Positions 1 through 7,416 are shown, counted from the stretch's first letter. The stretch is 11,635 nt of DNA from an uncultured Oscillospiraceae bacterium (GCA_958438185.1 CAUBQU010000017.1:1-11635); one strand, 5' to 3'. Notes: generated by a model not told the origin, from the sequence alone. Program-made: numbers and translations.

Positions 1-1296
1 ATCGCCCCTACTGTGGAGATGAACCCTATCCTCCTCAAGCCGACGAATGACACCGGCTCCCAGGTGATCGTAAACGGCGAGGTCCGGGGCGTCATGAGTG
101 CGCGGGACTATTTTGCCTATAAAAAGGCACTGATCCCCGAAGTACTGCGGGCGTACCGGAGCCTGGCGGCAAAGTATGATATCATCGTCCTGGAGGGGGC
201 GGGGAGTCCGGCGGAGATCAATTTGAAGCAGGAGGACATCGTCAATATGGGTATGGCGCAGATGGCGAATGCCCCGGTCCTGCTGTGCGCGGATATCGAC
301 CGGGGCGGCGTCTTTGCGTCGCTTTATGGGACGGTGGCGCTGCTGGAGCCGGAGGAGCGGGCCCGGGTCAAGGGCCTGATCGTCAACAACTTCCGGGGGG
401 ATAAAACGATCCTCGACCCAGGCGTCGCGATGCTGGAGCGGATGACGGGGATCCCCGTCGTCGGCGTTGTGCCGCATCTGACGGTGGATTTGGACGATGA
501 GGACTCCCTGACCGAGCGGTTCGACCGCGCCGGGTCCCGGGGGCTTTTGGATATCGTGGTGATCCGGCTGCCGCGCATCTCGAATTTTACGGATTTCAAC
601 GCCCTGGCCCGGCTGCCGGAGGTCTCGCTCCGGTATGTCAAGCACGCGTCGCAGCTGGGCTGCCCGGACGCGGTCATTCTGCCGGGGACGAAAAATACGA
701 TGGAGGACCTGCGCTGGCTCCGCCAGTGCGGGCTGGAGGCCGCCATCTGCAAGCATGCCGCAGGCGGCGGGGCCGTGATCGGCATCTGCGGCGGGTACCA
801 GATGCTCTGCCGGTCCATCGCGGATCCGGCGGGGGTCGAGTCCGGCGGCAGCATCCGGGGCATGGGGCTGCTGGCGGCGGATACCGTCTTCCAGGGCGAA
901 AAGGCCCGGACCCGGGTCACGGGGCGGATGGAGCATGCGACGGGCATCTTCCGCGCCCTGAATGGGGCGGCGTTTTCCGGGTATGAAATTCACATGGGCA
1001 GGACCTTTGGCCAGACGGACCTGGCGGTCCTGGAGTCGCAGGGGCAGGAGAAGCTGGACGGCATGGCAAGCGGCAATGTCTGGGGCAGCTACTGCCATGG
1101 CATTTTTGACGAGGGCAGATTCGCCCAGGCGTTTTGCTCCTGCCTGCTGCGGGCCAAGGGGCTGGACCCGGCCCAGGGTGTCGAGGATTGGGCGGCTTAT
1201 AAGGCGCGGCAGTATGACCTGCTGGCAGACGGCGTCCGCCAGTCGCTGGACCTTACGAAGATTTATGAGATTTTAGGCGAGCCGAGCGTGCGCTAG
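1..1296 (+). CDS. cobQ: Cobyric acid synthase (adenosylcobyric acid synthase, glutamine-hydrolysing), 5'-truncated by window edge
   Basis: The enzyme amidates four side-chain carboxylates of adenosylcobyrinic acid a,c-diamide, using ATP and glutamine, to give adenosylcobyric acid. The frame is open from base 1, and the first codons read IAPTVEMNPILLKP, the family's internal motif, so the gene began upstream. Family members run about 490-510 residues; 431 are visible, so roughly the first 65-75, including the ATP-binding P-loop, are missing. Synthetase-domain motifs follow: LEGAGSPAEINL, DIDRGGVFA and NNFRGD, then PGTKNTMEDL. The C-terminal class I amidotransferase domain has its nucleophilic Cys in GICGGYQM (codon 787-789) and catalytic His in SYCHGIF (codon 1096-1098). 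The GTG at 13 is an in-frame Val, not a start. The gene ends at TAG 1294-1296, 42 nt before hemA. CbiA is the main alternative, but MNPILLKP and the size favour CobQ/CbiP. Confidence 0.96.
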   Translation: MAPTVEMNPILLKPTNDTGSQVIVNGEVRGVMSARDYFAYKKALIPEVLRAYRSLAAKYDIIVLEGAGSPAEINLKQEDIVNMGMAQMANAPVLLCADIDRGGVFASLYGTVALLEPEERARVKGLIVNNFRGDKTILDPGVAMLERMTGIPVVGVVPHLTVDLDDEDSLTERFDRAGSRGLLDIVVIRLPRISNFTDFNALARLPEVSLRYVKHASQLGCPDAVILPGTKNTMEDLRWLRQCGLEAAICKHAAGGGAVIGICGGYQMLCRSIADPAGVESGGSIRGMGLLAADTVFQGEKARTRVTGRMEHATGIFRALNGAAFSGYEIHMGRTFGQTDLAVLESQGQEKLDGMASGNVWGSYCHGIFDEGRFAQAFCSCLLRAKGLDPAQGVEDWAAYKARQYDLLADGVRQSLDLTKIYEILGEPSVR

Positions 1297-1323
1297 CGCG
1301 TTGTTTTCGGCGTGGGAGGAAAG

Positions 1324-1331
1324 AAAGGAGG
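1324..1331 (+). promoter_or_regulatory. Ribosome binding site of the hemA fusion gene
   Basis: AAAGGAGG, a near-perfect Shine-Dalgarno sequence, ends 7 nt before ATG 1339. It decides the start. An in-frame GTG at 1312 would add nine residues (MGGKKGGRA) that are simply a translation of the ribosome binding site itself. Confidence 0.85.
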
Positions 1332-1338
1332 GCGTGCC

Positions 1339-2757
1339 ATGCGCCTTGTGCTATCTGGCTTGGACTGCCACCGCGCGCCCATCGCGCTGCGGGAGCAGCT
1401 GGCCTTTTCCAAAGAGCGGATCCCGCCGCTGCTGCGCGCCATCGCGCAGGCGCCGGGGGTCGACGGCTGTGTGCTGCTTTCGACCTGCAACCGGACGGAG
1501 CTTTATCTGACAGGCGCGGCCCAAGAACCGTTCCAGCTCCTTTGCCAGGCAGCTGGCGTGGCGGCGGGGCCGTTTGCCCCGTATGTTGTGACGCGGGAGG
1601 GAAATGACGCGGCCCGGCATCTGCTGGAGGTCGCCTGCGGCCTGCATTCGCAAATTTTAGGGGAGGACCAGATCATCCCCCAGGTCCGCCAGGCGATGGA
1701 GCTTGCCCAGGCGGCGGGGACGACGGACGCAGCTCTGGCGGCGCTGTTTCGCCGGGCTGTGACGGCGGGCAAGCGGGCCAGGACGGAGGTTTCAATCGAC
1801 CGGTGCGTGCCATCTATGGGGACGCGCTGCCGGGAGGTCCTGGCGCAGGAGCTGGGCGGGCTGCGCGGCAGGCGCATCCTCGTCATCGGTAACGGGCAGA
1901 TGGGCCGCCTGGCGGCATCGCTGCTGCAAGAGGCCGGGGCCCAGGTCCAGGTGACGCTGCGGACGTACCGGCACGGCGAGACCATCGTCCCCGCCGGATG
2001 CGGGACGGTGCCGTACGCGGCGCGGGTTGCCGCGCTGGAGGGGCTGGACGCCGTCGTCTCCGCGACGGCGAGCCCGCATTATACGCTGACACTGGCGCAG
2101 TTGCAGGCGGTTCGCCATCCGCCCAAAGTGGCAGTTGATCTGGCAGTGCCCCGGGATATCGAACCGGCCTGCGCCGCGCGTCTGCGCTGCTTTGACGCAG
2201 ACGCCTTGGGTGCGGGCGGCCCCGGCAGCCATGCGGAGCTTGCTGCCATGCGGCGCATCGCGCAGGAGGAATTGGAGAAGTATCTGCAGTGGCAGCGGCA
2301 TCAGGCGGCCTCGGACCGGCCGATGCGCTTTCCGCTGTTTTTGGATTTGACGGGCAAGACCGTCGTCATTGTTGGCGGCGGGACGATCGCCGCCCGGCGC
2401 ATCGGGACGCTGCGGCGCTTTGGCGCGCGGATCGTCGTCATCGCGCCGACGCTGAAGGCGCGGCCGGACGGCCTGACGTGGCTGCAGCGGCCCTACGCGC
2501 CGGGGGACCTGGACGGAGCGCTGCTGGCCATCGCCGCGACGGACGACCGGGCGGTGAATCGCCAGGTGGGCTTAGACGCTAGAAAGGCGGGCATCCCCGT
2601 CTCTGTGGCGGACTGCGAGGCGGAGTGTACGTTTTACTTCCCGGCGATCTGCACCGGGCAGGACCTGGTGGCCGGGGTCGTCTCCACGGGGAAGGACCAT
2701 CACAAGACGGCCCGGGCGGCCCGGGCGGTCCGCGCGGTATTGGAGGAGCTGGAATGA
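1339..2757 (+). CDS. hemA: Glutamyl-tRNA reductase fused to precorrin-2 dehydrogenase (HemA-SirC/Met8p type)
   Basis: This 472-residue fusion performs two redox steps. Residues 1 to about 320 are glutamyl-tRNA reductase (Glu-tRNA to glutamate-1-semialdehyde, NADPH-dependent). The nucleophile is Cys50 in STCNRTELY, GLHSQILGEDQI lies at 101-112, the NADPH loop GNGQMG at 184-189, and VDLAVPRDIEP at 266-276. Residues from about 332 are the NAD-dependent precorrin-2 dehydrogenase domain, with Gly-rich VIVGGGTIAARR (343-354) and the probable catalytic Asp425 in VADCEAECTFYFP. It makes sirohydrochlorin and may add a chelatase activity. The usual C-terminal GluTR dimerisation domain (about 100 residues) is absent: only about 30 residues of spinal helix (297-328) remain before the second domain. 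The second domain is also short (about 140 residues) and ends without the helical C-terminal part of CysG/Met8p. The stop overlaps hemC by 4 nt. This fusion is known from Clostridia (Clostridium josui HemA, from memory). Confidence 0.95.
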   Translation: MRLVLSGLDCHRAPIALREQLAFSKERIPPLLRAIAQAPGVDGCVLLSTCNRTELYLTGAAQEPFQLLCQAAGVAAGPFAPYVVTREGNDAARHLLEVACGLHSQILGEDQIIPQVRQAMELAQAAGTTDAALAALFRRAVTAGKRARTEVSIDRCVPSMGTRCREVLAQELGGLRGRRILVIGNGQMGRLAASLLQEAGAQVQVTLRTYRHGETIVPAGCGTVPYAARVAALEGLDAVVSATASPHYTLTLAQLQAVRHPPKVAVDLAVPRDIEPACAARLRCFDADALGAGGPGSHAELAAMRRIAQEELEKYLQWQRHQAASDRPMRFPLFLDLTGKTVVIVGGGTIAARRIGTLRRFGARIVVIAPTLKARPDGLTWLQRPYAPGDLDGALLAIAATDDRAVNRQVGLDARKAGIPVSVADCEAECTFYFPAICTGQDLVAGVVSTGKDHHKTARAARAVRAVLEELE

Positions 2758-3638
2758 AGATCAAGGTCGGCAGCCGCGACAGCCGGCTTGCGGTGCTGCA
2801 AAGCGAGATCGTCCTGCGGGGCATCGCCGCGGCGGCCCCGCAGGCGGAGACAGAATTGGTGACGATGAAGACCACCGGCGACCGCATCCTGCACAAGCCC
2901 CTTGACGAGATCGGCGGCAAGGGCCTGTTTGTCAAGGAGCTGGATCAGGCGCTGCGGGACGGGCGGGTGGATTTCACCGTCCACTCCCTCAAGGACCTGC
3001 CCCTGGACGTGCCGAAGGACCTGCCGCTGGCGGCTTTTTCCCAGCGGGCGGACCCCCGGGATGTTTTGGTTTTGCCTGCGGGCGCGGCGGCGCTGGACCC
3101 GACAAAGCCCATCGGCTGTTCGTCTCGGCGTCGGCAGCTGCAGTTGCGCGCGCTTTACCCCGGTATGGAGTTCGCGCCGGTTCGGGGGAATGTCCTGACC
3201 CGGCTGCGGAAGCTGGACGAGGGGGCGTATTCCGCCCTGGTCCTAGCCGCGGCGGGCTTGCAGCGGCTGGGGCTGACGGCGCGCATCAGCCGGTTTTTTT
3301 CAATTGACGAGATGCTCCCGGCGGCGGGGCAGGGCATTTTGGCTGTGCAGACCCGGCGCGGTGTCGACTGCGCGTGCCTGGCCCAGGTGCACGATGCGGA
3401 CGCCGCCTGCTGCGCTGCGGCAGAGCGGGCTTTCGTCCGAACGCTTGACGGCGGCTGCACGTCGCCGGTGGCAGCCTACGCCGTGACAGAGGGAGAGAAT
3501 TTACTTTTGACCGGGCTCTATGTCAGCCCGGATGGACAAACCGCGCGCAAGGGCGCGCTGCGGGGGAAAAAGGAAGAGGCAGCGGCCCTGGGCGCGCGCT
3601 TGGCAGAGCAGCTGCGAAAGGAGGCGGCGCGGGGATGA
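2754..3638 (+). CDS. hemC: Hydroxymethylbilane synthase (porphobilinogen deaminase)
   Basis: This cytosolic enzyme polymerises four porphobilinogens into the linear tetrapyrrole 1-hydroxymethylbilane. The 294-residue length is slightly below the family norm of about 310. Visible motifs are KVGSRDSRLA at 4-13, GGKGLFVKELD at 54-64 and VHSLKDLP with the catalytic Asp81. Next are the substrate-binding GCSSRRRQ at 121-128 (usually GTSSLRRQ) and RGNV.TRL.KLD at 144-155. The dipyrromethane cofactor attaches to Cys235 in LDGGCTSP. The start is ATG 2754, which overlaps the hemA stop as ATGA. It has GGAGGAG just upstream, and the protein begins directly with the conserved first strand MKIKVGSRDS. The reading frame is open upstream to a GTG at 2625, but that stretch only overlaps hemA out of frame. 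The product is handed to HemD, encoded in the next gene. Confidence 0.97.
   Translation: MKIKVGSRDSRLAVLQSEIVLRGIAAAAPQAETELVTMKTTGDRILHKPLDEIGGKGLFVKELDQALRDGRVDFTVHSLKDLPLDVPKDLPLAAFSQRADPRDVLVLPAGAAALDPTKPIGCSSRRRQLQLRALYPGMEFAPVRGNVLTRLRKLDEGAYSALVLAAAGLQRLGLTARISRFFSIDEMLPAAGQGILAVQTRRGVDCACLAQVHDADAACCAAAERAFVRTLDGGCTSPVAAYAVTEGENLLLTGLYVSPDGQTARKGALRGKKEEAAALGARLAEQLRKEAARG
3617..3624 (+). promoter_or_regulatory. Ribosome binding site of the cobA-hemD fusion, inside the hemC 3' end
   Basis: AAAGGAGG lies within the last codons of hemC, 10 nt before ATG 3635 and 13 nt before the next ATG at 3638. The better spacing favours 3635, which overlaps the hemC stop by 4 nt. Confidence 0.7.
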
Positions 3639-5110
3639 TGGGCAGTGTGACCTTAGTGGGCGCGGGGCCCGGCGACCCGGGGCTGCTGACGCGGAAGGGC
3701 GAGCAGGCCCTGCGGCGCGCCGAGGTCGTCGTCTTTGACCGGCTGGTGAGCCCGGAAATTTTGCAGCAGATCCCGCCGGAGGCGGAGAAGATCGATGTCG
3801 GCAAGGCATCCGGCTGCCACCCGGTGCCGCAGGCGCGGATCAATGAAATTTTATTAGAGCAGGCGCAGGCGGGCAAGCGCGTCGTGCGCCTCAAGGGGGG
3901 CGACCCGTTTTTGTTCGGCCGCGGCGGCGAGGAGCTGGCGGGGCTGGCGGAAGCCGGGGTGCCGTTCGAGGTCGTGCCGGGGGTGACGTCGGCGCTGGCC
4001 GTCCCGGCCTACGCGGGCATCCCGGTGACGCACCGGGCGCTGGCATCGTCGGTGCATATCATCACCGGCCACGCCAAGGCGGGCGCGGCGCTGGCGCTTG
4101 ACTTTGATGCCTTGCGCCGGGTGGGCGGGACGCTGGTGTTTTTAATGAGCGTCGCATCCCTGCCGCAAATTTGCGGCGGCCTGCTGGACGCGGGGATGGA
4201 CCCGGCGATGCCTGCCGCTGTGATCGAACAGGGGACCCTGCCGCGGCAGCGGAAGCTGGTCTCTCATTTGAAAACGCTGCCGGAGGCGGCGCGGGAGGCT
4301 GGGGTCAAGAGCCCGGCGGCCTTGATCGTCGGCGCGGTCTGCGATCTATCGGACCAGCTGGACTGGTTTGACCGGCTGCCGCTAAAGGGGCGGGAAATTA
4401 TCGTCACCCGGCCCCGGGACCGCAGCGCCCCGCTTGCGGCGCGGCTGCGCCAGCTGGGGGCCAACGTGACGGAGTACCCGTGCATCCGGACGGTCCCCCG
4501 GCAGGAGAACCCGGCGCTGGACGCGGCGATCGAAGCGCTGGCGGGCTACCGCTGGCTCGTCTTTACCAGCCCGGCGGGGCCGGAAATTTTCTTTACCCGG
4601 CTGCAAAAGACCGGGCGGGATGCTAGATCCCTGGCGGGGCTGCGTTTGGCGGCCATCGGGCCGAAGACGGCCCAGGCGCTGGCGCGCTTCGGCCTGCAGG
4701 CGGACCTCATTCCGGAGGTCTATGATTCCCAGCACCTTGCCGAAGCGATGCGGGATGTGACGGGGCCGGTGCTCCTGTGCCGGGCCAGCCGGGGGAGCGA
4801 CGCGCTGCCGGACCTGCTGCGGGCCCGCGGCATCCCCTTTGCCGATATCCCGTGCTATGACACGGTCTATGAGACGCCGGACCCGGCGCCGGTCCGGGCG
4901 CTGCTGGAGCGGCCGGTCTTGGTGACGTTTACCAGCGCGTCGACGGTCCGGGGGTTCGTCCGGAGCCTGCCCGGGGCGTCGTTTGCCCAGGTCCTGGGCT
5001 GCTGCATCGGCGCGCAGACGGCGGCGGAGGCGAGGAAATACGGCATCGCCGTCACTGTCTCCAAGGAAGCGACGATCGAATCTTTACTCGAATGCATCAA
5101 GGAAGTGTGA
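3635..5110 (+). CDS. cobA-hemD: Uroporphyrinogen-III C-methyltransferase / uroporphyrinogen-III synthase fusion
   Basis: This 491-residue fusion closes hydroxymethylbilane into uroporphyrinogen III (HemD half) and methylates it twice with S-adenosylmethionine to precorrin-2 (CobA/SUMT half). Residues 1 to about 245 are SUMT, with LVGAGPGDPGLLT (7-19), the signature VRLKGGDPFLFGRGGEE (84-100), VPGVTSALAVPAYAGIPVTHR (114-134) and IITGHA (142-147). A short linker (about 245-252) leads to HemD, which begins GREIIVTRPRD and contains FTSPAGPEIFF (310-320), AAIGPKTAQAL (339-349) and the late FTSASTVRGF (432-441) and IGAQTAAEARKYG (458-470). Sequence identity is low in HemD generally, but the order and spacing of these motifs are characteristic. 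The product goes to the precorrin-2 dehydrogenase domain encoded at the end of hemA. The fusion is recurrent in Clostridia. ATG 3635 overlaps hemC by 4 nt. Two adjacent ATGs (3635, 3638) leave a one-residue start ambiguity. Confidence 0.96.
   Translation: MMGSVTLVGAGPGDPGLLTRKGEQALRRAEVVVFDRLVSPEILQQIPPEAEKIDVGKASGCHPVPQARINEILLEQAQAGKRVVRLKGGDPFLFGRGGEELAGLAEAGVPFEVVPGVTSALAVPAYAGIPVTHRALASSVHIITGHAKAGAALALDFDALRRVGGTLVFLMSVASLPQICGGLLDAGMDPAMPAAVIEQGTLPRQRKLVSHLKTLPEAAREAGVKSPAALIVGAVCDLSDQLDWFDRLPLKGREIIVTRPRDRSAPLAARLRQLGANVTEYPCIRTVPRQENPALDAAIEALAGYRWLVFTSPAGPEIFFTRLQKTGRDARSLAGLRLAAIGPKTAQALARFGLQADLIPEVYDSQHLAEAMRDVTGPVLLCRASRGSDALPDLLRARGIPFADIPCYDTVYETPDPAPVRALLERPVLVTFTSASTVRGFVRSLPGASFAQVLGCCIGAQTAAEARKYGIAVTVSKEATIESLLECIKEV
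5099..5105 (+). promoter_or_regulatory. Ribosome binding site of hemB, overlapping the cobA-hemD 3' end
   Basis: AAGGAAG lies 10 nt before ATG 5116. It supports that start over the in-frame ATG at 5092, which sits upstream of the ribosome binding site and would add MHQGSVNT, a stretch unlike HemB N-termini. Confidence 0.6.
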
Positions 5111-5115
5111 ATACT

Positions 5116-6099
5116 ATGGAGCTAACCATCCGACCCCGCAGGCTGCGCACCTGCGAGAGCCTGCGCCGCATGGTGCGGGAAACGAGAGTCTCCCCGGACA
5201 GCCTGGTCTATCCGCTGTTTCTCATCGAGGGGGAGAAGATCAAAGAACCCATTGAATCTCTCGACGGGCAGTACCGCTATTCGCCAGACCGGGTCTGCGA
5301 GGCAATCGCGGACTGCCGGGCGGCGGGGGTCAGCCGGGTGCTGCTCTTCGGCATCCCGGCGCGGAAGGACGCCTGCGGCTCGGCGGCCTGGGACGAAAAC
5401 GGCGTCGTCCAGCAGGGCATCCGGGCCATCAAGGCGGCCTGGCCGGACTGCTATGTCATCACCGACGTCTGCCTGTGCGAGTACACGGACCACGGCCACT
5501 GTGGTATTTTGCAGGGCCATACGGTGGACAATGACAAGACCCTGGAGGTCCTGGCCAAGACGGCGGTCTCCCACGCCCGGGCGGGGGCGGATATGGTCGC
5601 GCCGTCGGATATGATGGACGGCCGCGTGGCTGCCATCCGGGCGGCGCTGGATGAAGCGGGCTTTGTCTCGACGCCGATCATGGCCTACTCTGCGAAATAC
5701 GCCTCTGCGTTTTACGGCCCATTCCGCGAGGCGGCCGGGTCCGCCCCGGCCTTCGGAGACCGCCGGGGCTACCAGATGGACCCCCACAACCGCAAGGAGG
5801 CGCGGAAGGAGTGCGCCCTGGACGCCCGCGAGGGGGCGGACATTCTGATGGTCAAGCCCGCGCTGAGCTATCTCGATATCATCCGCGAATGCGCCGACGC
5901 CTTTGACCTGCCGCTGGCGGCCTATTCTGTCAGCGGGGAGTATGCGATGATCAAGGCCGCCGGGCAGGCGGGGCTGATCGACGAGCACCGGGTCATGTGC
6001 GAAAGCGCCCTGTCTATCTACCGGGCGGGGGCGGATATTTTGATCACCTATTACGCCAAGGAGCTGGCCCAGGCCATGCAAAGAGGGGAGCTGGGGTAA
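5116..6099 (+). CDS. hemB: 5-aminolevulinate dehydratase (porphobilinogen synthase), zinc type
   Basis: The enzyme condenses two 5-aminolevulinates into porphobilinogen. It has 327 residues, a normal length. RPRRLRTCESLRRMVRET at 6-23 is the conserved N-terminus, where the chain usually begins. The catalytic zinc cysteines are all present in DVCLCEYTDHGHCG (Cys119, Cys121, Cys129), so this is a Zn-dependent rather than Mg-only form. The two Schiff-base lysines are Lys194 in AYSAKYASAFYGPFR and Lys247 in LMVKPALSYLD. YQMDPHNRKEA (219-229) and YSVSGEYAMIKAA (270-282) complete the family signature. Five nt separate it from cobA-hemD and one nt from hemL, so it is surely cotranscribed with both. 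It takes its substrate from HemL, encoded next. No residue looks abnormal. Confidence 0.98.
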   Translation: MELTIRPRRLRTCESLRRMVRETRVSPDSLVYPLFLIEGEKIKEPIESLDGQYRYSPDRVCEAIADCRAAGVSRVLLFGIPARKDACGSAAWDENGVVQQGIRAIKAAWPDCYVITDVCLCEYTDHGHCGILQGHTVDNDKTLEVLAKTAVSHARAGADMVAPSDMMDGRVAAIRAALDEAGFVSTPIMAYSAKYASAFYGPFREAAGSAPAFGDRRGYQMDPHNRKEARKECALDAREGADILMVKPALSYLDIIRECADAFDLPLAAYSVSGEYAMIKAAGQAGLIDEHRVMCESALSIYRAGADILITYYAKELAQAMQRGELG

Positions 6100-6100
6100 G

Positions 6101-7363
6101 ATGACGCGGTCCGAGCAGTTGTTTGCGGCGGCGCAGCGTGTCATGCCCGGCGGCGTCAACTCGCCGGTGCGGGCCTGCCGCGCGGTGGGGGCCGAGCCCC
6201 GGTTTTTGGCGCGGGGCAAGGGAAGCCGCGTCTGGGATGTGGACGGGAACGAATACCTTGATCTTGTCTGCTCCTGGGGCCCACTGATCCTGGGCCACTG
6301 CCACCCGGCTGTTGAAGAAGCCGTCCTGGCGGCGGCGCGGCGGGGCTTGAGCTTTGGCGCAAATACGGAGGCCGAGGTCGAGCTGGCGGAGCTGGTCTGC
6401 CGGATGACGGGCATCGAGATGGTCCGGATGGTCAATTCGGGCACGGAGGCCGTCATGTCCGCTCTGCGCCTGGCGCGGGGGGCGACGGGGCGCAGCAAGC
6501 TCATCAAATTTGCAGGGTGCTACCACGGCCACTGCGACGCGATGCTGGTCAAGGCCGGTTCCGGCGCGCTGACCGGTGGCGCGCCGGACTCCGCTGGGGT
6601 CCCGGCAGAGCTGGCGGGCGACACGCTGACGGCGGAGTATAACGACCTTGCCAGCGTGCGGCGGCTGCTGGACGCGAACCCGGGGCAGGTCGCCGCCATC
6701 ATCGTCGAGCCGGTGGCGGCGAATATGGGGGTCGTCCCCCCGCAGCCGGGCTTTTTGCAGGGGCTGCGGGCGCTGTGCGATGAGACGGGGGCGCTGCTGA
6801 TCTTCGACGAGGTCATCACCGGCTTCCGGCTGGCCCCCGGCGGGGCGCAGGCGTATTACGACGTCCAGGCGGACCTCGTCACCTATGGCAAGATCATCGG
6901 CGGCGGGATGCCGGTGGGGGCCTATGGCGGCAGCCGGGCGCTTCTGGAGCAGGTCGCGCCCCTGGGCCCTGTCTACCAGGCGGGGACGCTCTCCGGCAAC
7001 CCCGTGGCCATGGCGGCGGGGCTGGCGCAGCTGCAGATCCTGGCGCGCACGCCGGAAGTTTATTCTGAACTGGAGCGCCGGGGCGCGCTGCTGGAGGCGG
7101 GGCTGCGGGACGCGCTGCGGCGCGTGCCGGTCCAGGTGAACCGGGTCGGCTCTGTGCTGACGGTGTTTTTCACGCAGGAGCCCGTCACCGGGTATGCCCA
7201 GGCAAGGCAGGCTGACACCGGCCGGTTTGCCCAGTGGTACCGGGGGCTGCTGGCCCGGGGCATTTATGCTGCGCCCAGCCAGTTTGAGGCGATGTTCCTC
7301 TCGGCGGCGCATACGGACGCCGAGATCGAGCGGATCTTGCAGGCGGCCCAGGCAATCTTTTGA
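6101..7363 (+). CDS. hemL: Glutamate-1-semialdehyde 2,1-aminomutase
   Basis: This PLP-dependent enzyme moves the amino group of glutamate-1-semialdehyde to give 5-aminolevulinate, completing the C5 route begun by HemA. The 420 residues match the family length. Motifs in order: VMPGGVNSPVRA (14-25), WDVDGNEYLDLVCSWGP (45-61), MVNSGTEAVMSALRLAR (110-126) and GCYHGHCDAMLVKAGSG (139-155). The PLP-site Asp is in LLIFDEVITGFR (232-243) and the Schiff-base Lys264 in TYGKIIGGGMPVGAYGG. GTLSGNP lies at 295-301. A GAGGGGAG ribosome binding site lies just before ATG 6101. The gene is the last of the hemA-hemL run: a 102-nt AT-rich gap follows, the largest in the window. No convincing terminator is seen after it, so read-through into the next unit is possible. 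Confidence 0.98.
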   Translation: MTRSEQLFAAAQRVMPGGVNSPVRACRAVGAEPRFLARGKGSRVWDVDGNEYLDLVCSWGPLILGHCHPAVEEAVLAAARRGLSFGANTEAEVELAELVCRMTGIEMVRMVNSGTEAVMSALRLARGATGRSKLIKFAGCYHGHCDAMLVKAGSGALTGGAPDSAGVPAELAGDTLTAEYNDLASVRRLLDANPGQVAAIIVEPVAANMGVVPPQPGFLQGLRALCDETGALLIFDEVITGFRLAPGGAQAYYDVQADLVTYGKIIGGGMPVGAYGGSRALLEQVAPLGPVYQAGTLSGNPVAMAAGLAQLQILARTPEVYSELERRGALLEAGLRDALRRVPVQVNRVGSVLTVFFTQEPVTGYAQARQADTGRFAQWYRGLLARGIYAAPSQFEAMFLSAAHTDAEIERILQAAQAIF

Positions 7364-7387
7364 AGCCGGGGCGGGGAGAAAAATGTA

Positions 7388-7416
7388 TTTTCTTTTCCCA
7401 CGATCCGTGGTAAAAT
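7388..7416 (+). promoter_or_regulatory. Candidate extended -10 promoter for the TIM-barrel/cobT/cobU/cobS/cobC unit
   Basis: TGGTAAAAT at 7408-7416 is an extended -10 (TGN followed by TAAAAT, one mismatch to TATAAT). The T-rich TTTTCT at 7388-7393 lies at the -35 distance (17-nt spacer) but matches TTGACA poorly. The element sits in the only AT-rich noncoding stretch of a GC-rich window, about 50 nt before the TTG start at 7466, so transcription would begin around 7423. What is seen is the base pattern; promoter activity is inferred. Confidence 0.45.
7393..7415 (+). promoter_or_regulatory. Operator-like inverted repeat overlapping the candidate promoter
   Basis: The perfect arms CCACG (7398-7402) and CGTGG (7406-7410) flank ATC. 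After one C/T mismatch, TTTT (7393-7396) mirrors AAAA (7412-7415), so nine of ten arm positions pair. The dyad fills the -35 to -10 spacer and covers most of the -10, as expected for a repressor site. No U-tract follows on either strand, so it does not look like an intrinsic terminator. I do not recognise the cognate regulator. Confidence 0.4.

Noticed and set aside
5122..6507. Long minus-strand open frame antisense to hemB and the start of hemL
   Set aside because: Same cause: its composition mirrors the GC-rich sense genes, it has no motif, and hemB and hemL are unambiguous.
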